NCBI GenBank assembly: GCA_017893485.1
Contig: CM030364.1
Coordinates: 205,992,762-206,056,761, forward strand
Reading direction: 5' to 3'
Source: Hemerocallis citrina
Taxonomy: Eukaryota; Streptophyta; Magnoliopsida; Asparagales; Asphodelaceae
DNA length: 64,000 nt
Below the pieces are notes generated by a model. The model was not told the DNA's origin and made no database searches. It saw nothing but the letters and a program-made list of their open reading frames with translations. Below are positions 23,556 to 33,800 of the stretch, in pieces (the first letter of the stretch is position 1; each line of letters opens with the position of its first letter). A program made the position numbers and the translations under genes.

Positions 23556-26500
23556 CCCTTCCAACTCCGCCATTGTCTGTTCCAAGCCAAGAATCCGGCC
23601 ACAAACCGGGTAAAGAAGAGGGTTGCGTTAGGCAGTTGACAGCCAGAATAAAATTTTGTCAAATCTTATGAACATGAATCCTAATAATATACGTGCAAAT
23701 GCTAGGACATTCTCTAGAAGCGATGCGTTGTGCCTGCCTCCGGGTGCTTCGAAAAATGTGCAAGGGGTGTCGCACCGGCACTCGGATGCGGTGAAAAATG
23801 GACAAGGATTCCTGCACCAATTTGGACGTGTGTGGGTAAAGAAGCTAGTCCAGAAAAATAGGCTTAGGTTAGTGACTTGTAATAGAAGCATAGAACTAGT
23901 AGATTCCATGATTAGAAAAAATATTAATATAGCTTGTTTACAAGAAACAAAGTGGGTAGGGTAGAAAGCTAAAGAGATAGATGGTTTTAAATTATATTAT
24001 ACTGGTAAAATTAGAAATAAAAATGGAGTAAGAATTTTAGTAGATAAAAAATTCAAAAGAGATGTAGTAGGTGTTAATAGGAAAGGAGAGAGAATAATAC
24101 AAATTAAGCTTGTATTAGGGGGAAACATAATTAATATCATTAGTGTTTATGCACTCCAAGTAGGATTAGATGCACACGCTAAAAATAAATTTTGGGAAGA
24201 TATGCATGAGATAATTCAAGGAGTACCCTTAGGTGAGAAACTATTTATAGAAGGAGATTTCAATGGACATGTAGGAGAAGATAACATGGGATATGAGATG
24301 GTGCATGGAGGACATGGATTTGAAAATAACAACGATGGTGGAGAGGCTCTATTAGATTTTGTGGCTTCGTATGATCTAATACTAGCAAATACTTATTTTA
24401 GGATGAGGGAGAAACATTTGATAACCTTTAAAAGTGAGGCAAATAGGAGTCAGATTAATTTTTTCATCACTAGAAAGGTCGATTGCTTGACAAGTAAAGA
24501 TTGTAAAGTTATACCGGAAAGTGTTTAACCTCACTACATAGATTAATGGTATTAGATGTGAAGATTGGAAAACACATATGTGCAAGGAAGGAGACTAGGA
24601 ACCCAAGAAGTAGGTGGTGGAACTTTGAAGGGAGATAAACTAGAAGTTTTTAAAGATAAAGTCCTTAAAGGAGCATCATAAAATTGGGAAGGAGAGACAA
24701 ATATGATGCGGACTAAAATGGCTACGTACATAAGAGAAATTTCAAAGGAGGTACTTGGAGAGTCTAAAGGTAGAGGGTTGCTAAATAAAGATTCATGATG
24801 GTGGCAAGAACTCTAAATATTGTGAGAGAAAAAAGATCAACCTTCAAAATGTGGCAAAAGAGTAGAAATGAAGATGATTTAGAGAGATATAAGACCGTTA
24901 GAAAAGAAGTTAAAAAAGCGATAAGAGATGCAAAAGAAAAAGCTTATGATGATTTATACATAAAATTAGAAACAAAAGAAGAAGAAAATAATATTTATAA
25001 GCTTGCTAAACAAAGGGGTAGAAAAACAAAAGACCTGAATACAATTAGGTGTATTAAGAGCGAGGATTCAAGAGTCCTAGTAAAATTTGAGGAAATTAAG
25101 GAAAGATGGCGAAATTACTTTGAGAAGTTATTAAATGAAAAGGTTGTGGACAACTTAATTTTAGAGGACACGAGGGAGAGTCAAGAGCATATATTTTTCC
25201 GTAGAATTAGGTCCTCGGAGGTTCGAAATGCTTTAGGATGAATGAAAACAGGAAAAGCTTTAGGGCCGGATAATATACCCATTGAAGTTTGGAAGTGTCT
25301 TGGGGATGTAGGAGTGAGTTAGCTAACAAAATTATTTAATAAAATTTTGAGGACTAAGAAGATACCCGATGAATGGAAAAAGAGTATTTTAGTACCTATA
25401 TATAAATATAAAGGAGATATATAAAGTTGCTCAAACTACCGAGAAATTTAATTAATGAGTCATACGATGAAAATTTGGGATGGAGTGACCGAACATAGAC
25501 TGAGACTAAAAACTACAGTGTGAGAATCAGTTTGGGTTTATGTCGGGGAGGTCAACAATGGAAGCAATTTATGTACTGAGGAGATTTATGAAAAAATATA
25601 GGGAGAATAAGAAAGATCTACATATAGTTTTTATAGATCTAGAAAAAGCATATGATAAAATCCTTAGAGACATAGTATGGTGGGTGTTAAATAATAAAAG
25701 AGTAATTATTCAGTATATTGAGGTAATTAAGGATATGTATGAAGGGGCAACAACCACAATTAGAACAACCACAAGAAAGAACAGCAATTTTCCTATTACA
25801 ATAAGTTTACACCAAGGTTCGGCTTTAAGCCCTGCCTCTTTACTTTGGTTATGGATGAATTGACGCGAGGAATACAAGATGAGGTGTCTTGGTGTATGCT
25901 TTTTGCCAATGACATCGTCTTAGTTGACGAGACTAGAGCAGGAGTCAATACTAAATTAGAATTGTGGAGAGAAACTTTGGAAGTTAGAGACTTTAAAATA
26001 AGCAGAACTAAAACAGAGTATATGGAGTATAATTTTAGTGGTATTTGGAACACAACTGAGGAAGTAGTGAAGTTTGATGGCCAAGAGATACCTAAGAGAG
26101 ACTGTTTCCGATATTTAGGCTCGATTATACAAAGAGATTAGGAGATTTGTGAAGATGTTACACATAGGATCCAAGCAGGATGGCTTAAGTGGAGAAGTAT
26201 CAGTGGTGTTTTGTGTGACAAACGTATACTTTTGAAGTTAAAGGAAAAATTTTATAGGACAGCTGTTAGACCAGCAATGATGTATGGAGCAGAGTGTTGG
26301 GTAACAAAGAAACAACATGCCCAAAAAATAAGTGTAGCAGAGATGAGAATGCTAAGATGGATGTGTGGTAAAACAAGAAAGAATAGAATTAGAAACGAGC
26401 ATATACGAGACATGTTAAAGGTAGCTCCCATCCAAGATAAGTTAAAAGAAAATCGCATCAGGTGGTTTGGACATGTCACACGTAGACCTAGTAGTGCCCC

Positions 26501-27056
26501 TATTAGAAAAAGTGATTTGATAAGTATTGAGGGTAGAGTTAGGGGTAGAGGAAGACCTAAACTAACTTGGATAAAAACGGTGGAAAAAGATATGATAGCT
26601 TGTGACCTCACAGAAGATATTGCACTAAACCGAGCAGAATGGAAAACCAGAATTCATGTAGCCGACCCCAACTAGTTGGGAAAAAGACTTTGTGTTGTTG
26701 TTGTTGTTGTTGTTGTTGTTGTCCCCTTTCGTTGTGCACTCCCGTCCGTATGCACTTTGCCTTCGTATCAATGATCTGAACCATTCACATTGATTACACA
26801 TCTAAATTAGTTTATATATGTAAAATCACGTCGTTTGAAATTCATTTGCTCATGCATTGAAGTGTTACAAAATTGTATGGCTGAATATCATTTTTTTATA
26901 ATCATATGTTGGATTGGCAAATGAATTTCAAATGATTATATTTTACATACTTAGACTAATTTAAATGTATAGATCGATGTGAACAGTTCAGATTCTCGAT
27001 ACGAAGGCCCGAAAGCCAAGTGCACACGGAGGAGAAGGCACAACGAAAGGTTCATC

Positions 27057-27087
<31 letters not shown>

Positions 27088-27311
27088 AAACACAAAGAAA
27101 GCTATCAAGTGGCTCTCCTTCAATCCCCCCAAAATCAAAGGCCCAGATCTAATCTCACAAAACACATTTTCCCTCCAAAAGTTTCCCTCCAAAACTCAAA
27201 TTCAAATTCCCCAAAACAACTCCTTAATTTATTTAATTATTTCTCTCTCCCTCTCTCAAATCCCCCCTTAAAACAACTCCTTTATTTATTTAATTATCTC
27301 TCTCTGTCTCT

Positions 27312-27359
<48 letters not shown>

Positions 27360-28551
27360 CTTATGGAAACATGGACTTTTATTTACAACTAATTATTGTC
27401 ATACTATTCAAACTTGAGCTACATAATTGTTCATTTACTGTTTACAAGTCTTTTCATATGGTGTATCGTTCCGAAGACGTACCGTAGGCACGTGCCTACG
27501 GGCAAATCTAGTATATATATAATTTAAAACTGATCTATTCTCATTATGTAGCAACCCTAAACCCCTAACATAAAACTAATATGAGATTATCAAATAAAAA
27601 CATATAGTTATAGAGAAAAAGATGAGAGTACTTGGTTTAAGCTGAGTTTGAATTCTGGATGTGGGTCGGATTGGGTTTGTTGGTCGGTTTCAGCAAACAA
27701 AAAATAATCGGGAAGGAGCAGCACGAGCAGCAAGAGGAGTTGCAACATAGGCATGTCGGGTCAAATTTGTGATGGCACAGGGGGAGCGACAGCGGGTCAG
27801 GTTTAGGTTTGTTCGAGGAAGAAAAGAATCAATTTGAGTTTGAGTTTGAGTTTGGGTTTGCGCGAGGAAGAAGAGAGCGGCGGCAGGTCGGGTTCAGGTT
27901 TGGGTTTGGGTTTACGTGAGGAAGAACAGAGCAGTGACGGATCGGGTTTAAGATTGTGCGAATACCAGAAGGAGTTTGGATTGGAGTTTGGACCGGATTG
28001 AGCCCAAATAATGTAAACGAGCATACAAATTAAAGGAGAAAATTTAATCGGTTAATCGGCCGATTAACCACTAATTGGTCGATTATACCTAATTAAATTG
28101 CTAACTATTGAAATATTGAAAATCGCTAAAAAATAATCGTTTAGCCTCCGATTAGCGATTAATCGGGCAATTAATTAGATTTTAACTGCTTAGCTAATTA
28201 CCTGATTAATGGGAAGAGCATCACCTTGCAAGATTATTAGTCATGTTCATTGAATCCATTCATGACCATCTTTCATCTTCTATGTCTGCCTTGTTGAGAA
28301 AAACAAGGATTTGTTCTAAATGTATGTCATTAAGAAGGAAGACCACTTCACTGCTCGTTGACTTCCACACTTGTTGGCTATGCCGACCTCAAGAAATCTA
28401 GGCAGGGTTTGATTTACCATTCCTGTTAGGATAGTGATTCCTATTCCATCCCTAATTGCTCGTGTTTCTCTCTACAAGAACAGTGTGTTTCCAAATGCAA
28501 TGTAGGAGAGCAGAGATGTCATAATTGGGGTTTTCAATAACGTGGCCTTGG

Positions 28552-28595
<44 letters not shown>

Positions 28596-29810
28596 TTTCT
28601 CTCTCTCTACATATTGAAAAAGTAGGTATGACCAAACGACATCATCCAATATAGAACCTATAACAAAAAATACTCCTACAAGAGATAGGACAAAGTGGAG
28701 CTATAAGTTATGATTTTAAACAAAATTTTACTTTATTAAGAGAATAAGTAATAATATAGCATCCGATTTTCTATCATTATTATAAAAATATATCAATTTC
28801 TAGAAAGAGGGTTTTAAAACATGATTAAAACACAAACCTTCTTCAACTTCCTCCCACAAGGACAATGTACCATCAACACAGATGCATGCAATAGCGTCAC
28901 CGAACTCTGGAGGAGCCCAAACAACATTTGTAACACTATCACTATGTGCCTGCAGTAAATATGATGGAGAGTCAAATCTATAACACATATTCATGATGCC
29001 AAAAAAAAGGACATAATTGACTGAACTGTTGAAATCCATTTGTTTCATTAAATGAATACTAATACTTCTCATGTCAAGCAAAAGCACCAGATCAACAAAC
29101 TAAGTACAGGTGGTATCATATCAGTTGAGACCAAGAGTTCATTTGGGCTTCCAATTAAAATGTGATTTGCCTACCCAATACACAATGGAATTTTACTTTC
29201 CCAAGCTCCAAAATCACATGCTTAAATAATAAAATTAAAGATAATGAATTGTCAGTCTGCTTTCCGAATTCTTTTTCCCTATTAGCGAACATAAACTTTT
29301 ATCCCTGGCACTTAATTAGACATTTATACCCAATGTTCCATTAGTATGACCTACTCTCCCCTCTCCTTTCAATCTCCTCCAACAATCAACCAACCCATGA
29401 ATTAGGGTTCATAAATTACCAAGATTAATCGACTCAATCATCAGAACACTTTTAAACTAGATAATCATAAAAGGGCTTAACAAACAGACTAATTAAACAA
29501 TACCCAGTACACCAACAATCAAAATTAATGTACCAAACGGCCAAATACCCACATAATCACAACAGGGTTTAACAACAATATTAAACAAACAATACCCATT
29601 GATTATACAACCCAAAAAATGGATGAAAATCCAAAAGACATCACCAACCTTCCATTTAAAAGAAGGAGAGAACGAAGAAATGGAAGATGGGTCGACCAAA
29701 TCTTGAATGGAGATGGTTCCATCGTTGAAACCCACAGCCATTCTCTGACCGCAGTAGTTCCAGCTGCAGCATCGCGCGCCATTCTCCAGCGTCGCCACCT
29801 CCCTCTCCAT
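17812..29810 (-). CDS. SEH1: SEH1, WD40 nucleoporin of the nuclear pore outer ring (8 exons, 329 aa)
   Basis: Exons in order: 29810-29649, 28949-28838, 21164-21064, 20795-20718, 20343-20188, 19298-19186, 18985-18859 and 17952-17812. All introns are GT-AG and the phases join into a 990-bp frame including the stop. The product matches plant SEH1 as I know it: CSWNYCGQRMAVG at the start, KAHSDSVTNVVWAPPEFGDA, VAAYSDGYVKVYELLDP, IWEFEESHQRWVPVAEL, VIAVATCKGIAIWHVGL, LLSGHDGE, and a last WD repeat ending VKLWQSDLNG. The length agrees with the Arabidopsis protein (about 326 aa). SEH1 is a beta-propeller of the Nup107-160 (Y) complex that binds Nup85 and is also part of the SEA/GATOR2 complex. The start is the only ATG in exon 1. 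Intron 2 is 7.7 kb and filled with transposable elements; intron 5 holds a TRIM. Coding exons show no damage. Confidence 0.95.
19479..19801 (+). mobile_element. TRIM (miniature LTR retrotransposon) in SEH1 intron 5
   Basis: Direct terminal repeats of 75 and 76 bp (19479-19553 and 19726-19801) begin TGTTAGAA and TGGTGGAA. The primer binding site TGGTATCAGAGC (19554-19565), complementary to initiator methionine tRNA, follows the first repeat directly, and a purine tract GGAGGGGGCA precedes the second. The target duplication AGAAT flanks it (19474-19478 and 19802-19806). At 323 bp with no coding sequence, this fits a TRIM exactly. It is in reverse orientation relative to SEH1. Confidence 0.9.
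20380..20431. repeat. Purine-rich A/G tract in SEH1 intron 4-5 region
   Basis: A GAAAAAGAAAG-type low-complexity run just upstream of exon 5 on the minus strand, where it would read as a pyrimidine tract. Confidence 0.6.
21675..23027. mobile_element. hAT-like non-autonomous element in SEH1 intron 2
   Basis: Terminal inverted repeat CTAGGAAGCAC (21675) with its inverse GTGCTTCCTAG ending at 23027. The 8-bp target duplication CTTGGGAC is perfect on both sides (21667-21674 and 23028-23035), typical of hAT. Subterminal GCGGGTGCGG repeats are near both ends. The interior has CATCAAGCA repeats (22050-22240) and a GA/CG-rich block (22540-22760), with no transposase frame. Length 1353 bp. Confidence 0.88.
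23238..23316. repeat. Compound (TA)n(GA)n microsatellite
   Basis: TA run to about 23279, then a GA run to 23316, at the edge of a fold-back element. Confidence 0.9.
23316..23505. mobile_element. Fold-back element, family B
   Basis: The left part (TCCATTGCAAACCACTGAAGCCGTTGTT) has an inverted, diverged partner on the right (AACAACGGCTT and TTTGTAATAGAGCA as read on the minus strand). A perfect inner hairpin AAGTCGTTGTTC-C-GAACAACGACTT lies at 23383-23407. TA tracts border both sides (23238-23279 and 23506-23552). A related half-element with CCATTGCAAACGGG is at about 62416. Confidence 0.6.
23506..23552. repeat. (TA)n microsatellite
   Basis: Nearly pure TA run between fold-back family B and the first bases of fold-back family A copy 2. 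Confidence 0.9.
23561..26720 (+). mobile_element. RTE-type LINE, degenerate
   Basis: In order: an apurinic endonuclease domain (NIACLQETKWVG near 23930; FIEGDFNGHVG near 24250), a linker, reverse transcriptase (GFMSGRSTMEAIYVLRR near 25540, VFIDLEKAYDK near 25635, MLFANDIVLVDE near 25900), and an RTE-like C-terminal region ending HVADPN. The 3' end is a (TTG)n run (26696-26720). GTCCCCTT flanks both ends (23553-23560 and 26721-26728) and is the likely target duplication. Stops and frameshifts interrupt the frame, and the reverse transcriptase FADD motif reads FAND, so it is dead. Confidence 0.88.
26721..27050. mobile_element. Fold-back element, family A copy 2
   Basis: Arms of about 140 bp are inverted copies (CCTTTCGTTGTGCAC at 26725 returns near 27030-27050). 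The centre shares ACAAAATTGTATGGCTGAA and the AATGAATTTCAAAT motif with copy 1 at 16294. Its first eight bases also lie at 23553-23560, on the far side of the LINE, and TA tracts border both original ends. Confidence 0.82.
27055..27511 (+). mobile_element. Candidate small non-autonomous Helitron
   Basis: The 3' end has a perfect 20-base palindrome (27482-27501, CCGTAGGCAC and its inverse), six further bases, then CTAG at 27508-27511 followed by T. The 5' end begins TC at 27055 after an A, with TCTATATATA leading into ATAATAAAACACAAAG. Insertion between A and T, a 5' TC, a hairpin and a CTRR end are Helitron hallmarks. It contains a pyrimidine-rich stretch and a (CT)n(AT)n tract but no protein. 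Confidence 0.65.
28553..28598. repeat. (TTTA)n microsatellite
   Basis: About eleven ATTT units in SEH1 intron 2, roughly 240 bp upstream of exon 2 in plus coordinates. Confidence 0.9.
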
Positions 29811-30127
29811 TTTTCTGTTCAGTTTCAAAGAGCCTCCTTTTTATTTTATTTTTTATTTTTTTTATTTTTGGTTTGGTCTAAAGCTAGGGCTTTATTTCTA
29901 GTCCATTTTCTCAATTTTTTTAGGCCTGTTTGGTTTTGTTTATTGGGTTGGGCTTTTTAGTGCAGACAAATTTGAATAGAAGTCTGACTGGAAATATGTT
30001 ACCTTAATATTTTTTCAATCTCTTGAAGAAAATGTGGAGTATGGCTATTCAATTGTTATCTTGGTGTTGACTGTCCATTTGGTCAATAAAGCTCTCATGC
30101 CATTTTTTTCAAATGAGTTTTTACTAG
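29811..30127. promoter_or_regulatory. Remaining SEH1 upstream region
   Basis: Only 317 bp separate the SEH1 start codon from the 5' end of Tat-3. The sequence is T-rich on the plus strand. No TATA box could be assigned with confidence on the minus strand. Confidence 0.4.
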
Positions 30128-30762
30128 TGATGATGGTAAAATTCGCAGCAGATCAGAGTCGTAAGATTCCTGTACAAATCTCAAAACATTTACAGGTAGA
30201 TTAGCCATCACATACCTCTTTTACTGGTCTGGGCCCACTCCAAGACATGACTTCTCCCAAACCCATAAAAAGTGACAGACTAGGCCCACTAGGAGAGACA
30301 CCCAGCTCATGCATACTAGGAGCTCTTATCCCCTAACAACGATATCCTATCTCTTGAGGGGGGGAGACATGAAAGAGATAAGGTAGTTACATCGATCCAA
30401 CAGACACAAATCAATCTCTTGAAATATCTCTCAGGCCTATAACCCCTCCCCCTTTACAGTCAGAAGGTAATCAACAATTTGCCAGTTTTCACTCTCTTAC
30501 TCTCTCTTTCTTTCTGATTCTGACTTGAGTGTTGGAGGGTCTGTCGCCGGGGCCACCCCCTGGTGTTTCAGGCTTTTTGCAGGTCCATCGGCCGCATCAA
30601 TAACTGTCACATGCAGATCACGATAGCCAGTCAACGATCCAGATTCATTCTCATGAGCTCTAACCGTCTTTAACGGCCAGGGTCACAGGTTTGACTTTTA
30701 GTAGTTTCCTTCAATTATTAACTCACTATTTGTTTGCTCCCACACCGAAATAAGCAGCAACA
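30128..30762 (+). repeat. Tat-3 5' LTR
   Basis: 635 bp, matching 44863-45345 plus 61878-62040 with scattered differences. It contains the CTGTCGCCGGGGCCACCCC block near 30541, also present near 45283. Confidence 0.9.
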
Positions 30763-30764
30763 AA

Positions 30765-30781
30765 TTGACGTTGTCTGTGGG
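30765..30781 (+). other. Tat-3 primer binding site
   Basis: TTGACGTTGTCTGTGGG begins two bases after the LTR. It differs from the Tat-2 site at positions that read as C-to-T or G-to-A changes. Confidence 0.75.
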
Positions 30782-30809
30782 AAATACTACACAAGTCGAG
30801 CTTGTCTCC

Positions 30810-33800
30810 ATGCCACCAAGACTAAGAGGTAAAGGGACGGCCTCCAGCCTTCGCACTACCTCTCTTCGTCAACCAGCTCCTCCTATGGATGATCAAATTC
30901 CTTGTCAGTAGTTACCCCGGCAGCCTAATCCACTCCATCCAACGGAGAGGCACCGGGGGGCTCCCAGCATGAACAACATCCTCAGTATGATCGCATCTCA
31001 GTCCATATTGCCTCAACTAATTCAATGGCCTCGCGAGGCCCACGGGGGTCTAGAGATCTCCGCTAGATCATCAATAATAAGCAATCAGAAGCCGACCTGC
31101 GAATGAGGTTGAACGAGAGGCGCGCCCGATCTGAGGCCTCCCGTTCGAGACATCAAGCAAACCAGGAAACTCATCCTTCTAGACAAAGATCAAGGAAATC
31201 CTCCTCTCACAGGGGGCGTCCAGCAATGGGAAACCTGACGCATGAGTGTCAAAGGCTTCCTGTGCAGAACAAAGAGCAAAATGCCCCAGTTACAAGGGCT
31301 GAATTGGATAAATTCAAACTTGACATTCTCCATGCTCTCCAAAGGAGTCAAGGTCTGGGCCTCCCCCTAAATGAAGGATTCACCGACTCGACTGGATCTC
31401 AAAAGAAGGACAATCAAGTCCTTCGCCAAATCCAAGAAGTAGAGAAACATTTAGAACAGATGAAGAGTGAGAGAAGCGACTCCAACAGGGCCTACCGCCC
31501 TAGCCAACCTCCCTTCAGCAAAGCTATCCTTGACACACCTATCCCAAGGGGCTTCAAGCCCCCGCAATTAGAATCCTAGAACCGGGAATTAGACCCGATT
31601 GACCATATCGAGAGCTTCAAAACACTCATGATGGTTTACAATGCCACGGACGCACTCATGTATCGGACATTTCCCGCAACACTGAAAGGATCAGCAAGGG
31701 AACGGTATTCACGTCTGATTCCTGAATCCATATTTTCTTTCGACCAGCTTAAAGAACTCTTCATTGAACACTTCATTATTAGCCGGAGAGCTGAAAAGAC
31801 CAGTATCTCCCTGCTAGAACTGAAGAAAAGAGATGGAGAACTGCTGAAAGACTTTGTCATACGCTTTACAACTGAAGCATGGTCGATTTCCTCCTTGAAC
31901 ACTTCAGTAGCGGCTGCAGCTTTCCGCTACAACGTCACTAACAAAGACCTGAAAGCTTCCCTCATAAAAAAACCACCTAAAAGTTTCACTGAGCTCTTAG
32001 AAAGGAGTGACAAGTATATCAAGGTCAAGGAAGCTCTCTATCCTCAAGGCAAGAACAACTCATCTTCCGGGAACAAACTGAAGAATACAAGTGAGGAAGA
32101 ACTCAGGAAGTTTCAGAAAAACGGTACAGGTTCACGCCGTCCAGCTCTAGCGCCACGCTTTGACAAGTTTACTCCTTTCAATGCAAGCGTATCAGCCATC
32201 CTCATGGAAATTGAGATGGACGGAATAATTCGCCCTCCCCCCATGATGTCAACATCTAGTAGAAGAAGTGTCACGCCCCGCTTCTAAAAAAGAATACGGA
32301 ATACGGATACGCGACAAAAGCCCAACGAATGATTTTCATCATCCATAAGCTGTTCAGGAAATCTTTACAACATTCACAAGAATTATCAGAGTCGAAAGCA
32401 AGAGAATCAACCACATGCACATATGAGCCAAAATATCAACAAGAATACTTGAAACCAAATATATAAATCTCAAATAGTCATGATCTGAATAAAACAAATA
32501 TCTTGGGTCACATCGCCCAAATACAAAAATAAATCCAAGTCTCACAATACAATATTATTCAAGCAAGCTACAAGAAATAATAATAATAAAATGCAGCACT
32601 AATACTTCATGTCTCCGATACCATCTGGAGCCTGTTCTCCAAAATCTGCAATTCAACGAATGAAGGAAAGAGGAAAAGAGAAAAACAAGTACCTGTCAAT
32701 TGTAAGTTACGAGCCACTTATAATGTAGGATACAAGCACATGTGGAATCTAACTAGCAACATGGTATAAGTGTGATGTCAACATAAACAACTAGCATGAC
32801 AAGTGAACAAGTGTACATGGCATAAATCAAGTGTCAAGTAATCAAGTATCATGTAAACATGCATCAAGTGTCAAGTATCATGTAATCATGTATCAAGTCT
32901 CATGTATCATGTAGTCAAGTATCAAGCAAGCATGTATCATGTTCAAGTATCATGTTCAAGTCTTGTAGTGATTACTATTTAGGTAGCACTTCATGAAACC
33001 CACCTTACATGGTTGCTACAACAAACAGTTTCACTTTAGATTTCATAGTGAACCACAGAGGGCAGTATACTCGGGAACAAGACAAGTAATCGAGCTCCAA
33101 GCTCCAAGTATCATATATCATGTATCATGTAATCACGTGTCAAGTTGTGCAAGTGGCAAGTATCGTGTCTTGCGTGCAAGTATCAAGTAATCACGTGTCA
33201 AGTGTCATGTCTCAAGTAATCACGTAGGATCAGTGGATCCCCTTCCGAGTACACGTTTCTGAATTATCCACTATTAGATCTGTCCCTTGATCCCCGACTT
33301 GGTTATTTATTATTAATATCAAACAAGCATGTATATGTGCAAAATATATCAAAAATAACATGACATGATCATGTGGCAAGTTCAAGTTGCAAGATAAATA
33401 TGTACGAGTGCAAGATAATACATGGAAGAATAAAATAGATAAATCTCAAGCTCAGGACAGCAAGACCATACTGTAGTAAAACAATAATTTCCAGTATTAC
33501 AAACATGCAAATCTGGATCCTTCGAAGGATCTGGAAAATATACTTCCACACGAATCTAGTGAGTATAAATAAGTCATATATTAATTCACAAAGACATAGC
33601 TCAAAACTGATTTGAATACAGAAAATAGGTTCAGCCAGAAATCAGGAAAACGAATTCACGAGCAGGAAAACAGCATGGAAACACATTAAATAAATCCACG
33701 AAAAATCTGGGGTATTTTCCTATATGTCCAGTATCTAAATATAAAGTTTCATAATTTTCCAGTGAAATTAGATTAGTCATCAAAAATAAGAAAATATCAA

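Larger units (their letters stand above)
23135..28193. mobile_element. Second hAT-like element in intron 2, filled with later insertions
   Basis: Ends CTAGACAGTTAAAA (23135) and TTTTAACTGCTTAG (28180-28193) are inverted and imperfect. The 8-bp flanks CTAATGAC (23127-23134) and CTAATTAC (28194-28201) match at seven positions. ATTAATCGG-type subterminal repeats occur inside both ends. The microsatellites, fold-back elements, LINE and candidate Helitron between them would have arrived later, leaving an original element of roughly 1 kb. Confidence 0.65.

Noticed and set aside
27109..27417. Plus-strand frame of about 100 codons rich in Ser, Leu and Asn
   Set aside because: It covers a pyrimidine-rich tract and a CT/TA microsatellite inside the candidate Helitron.
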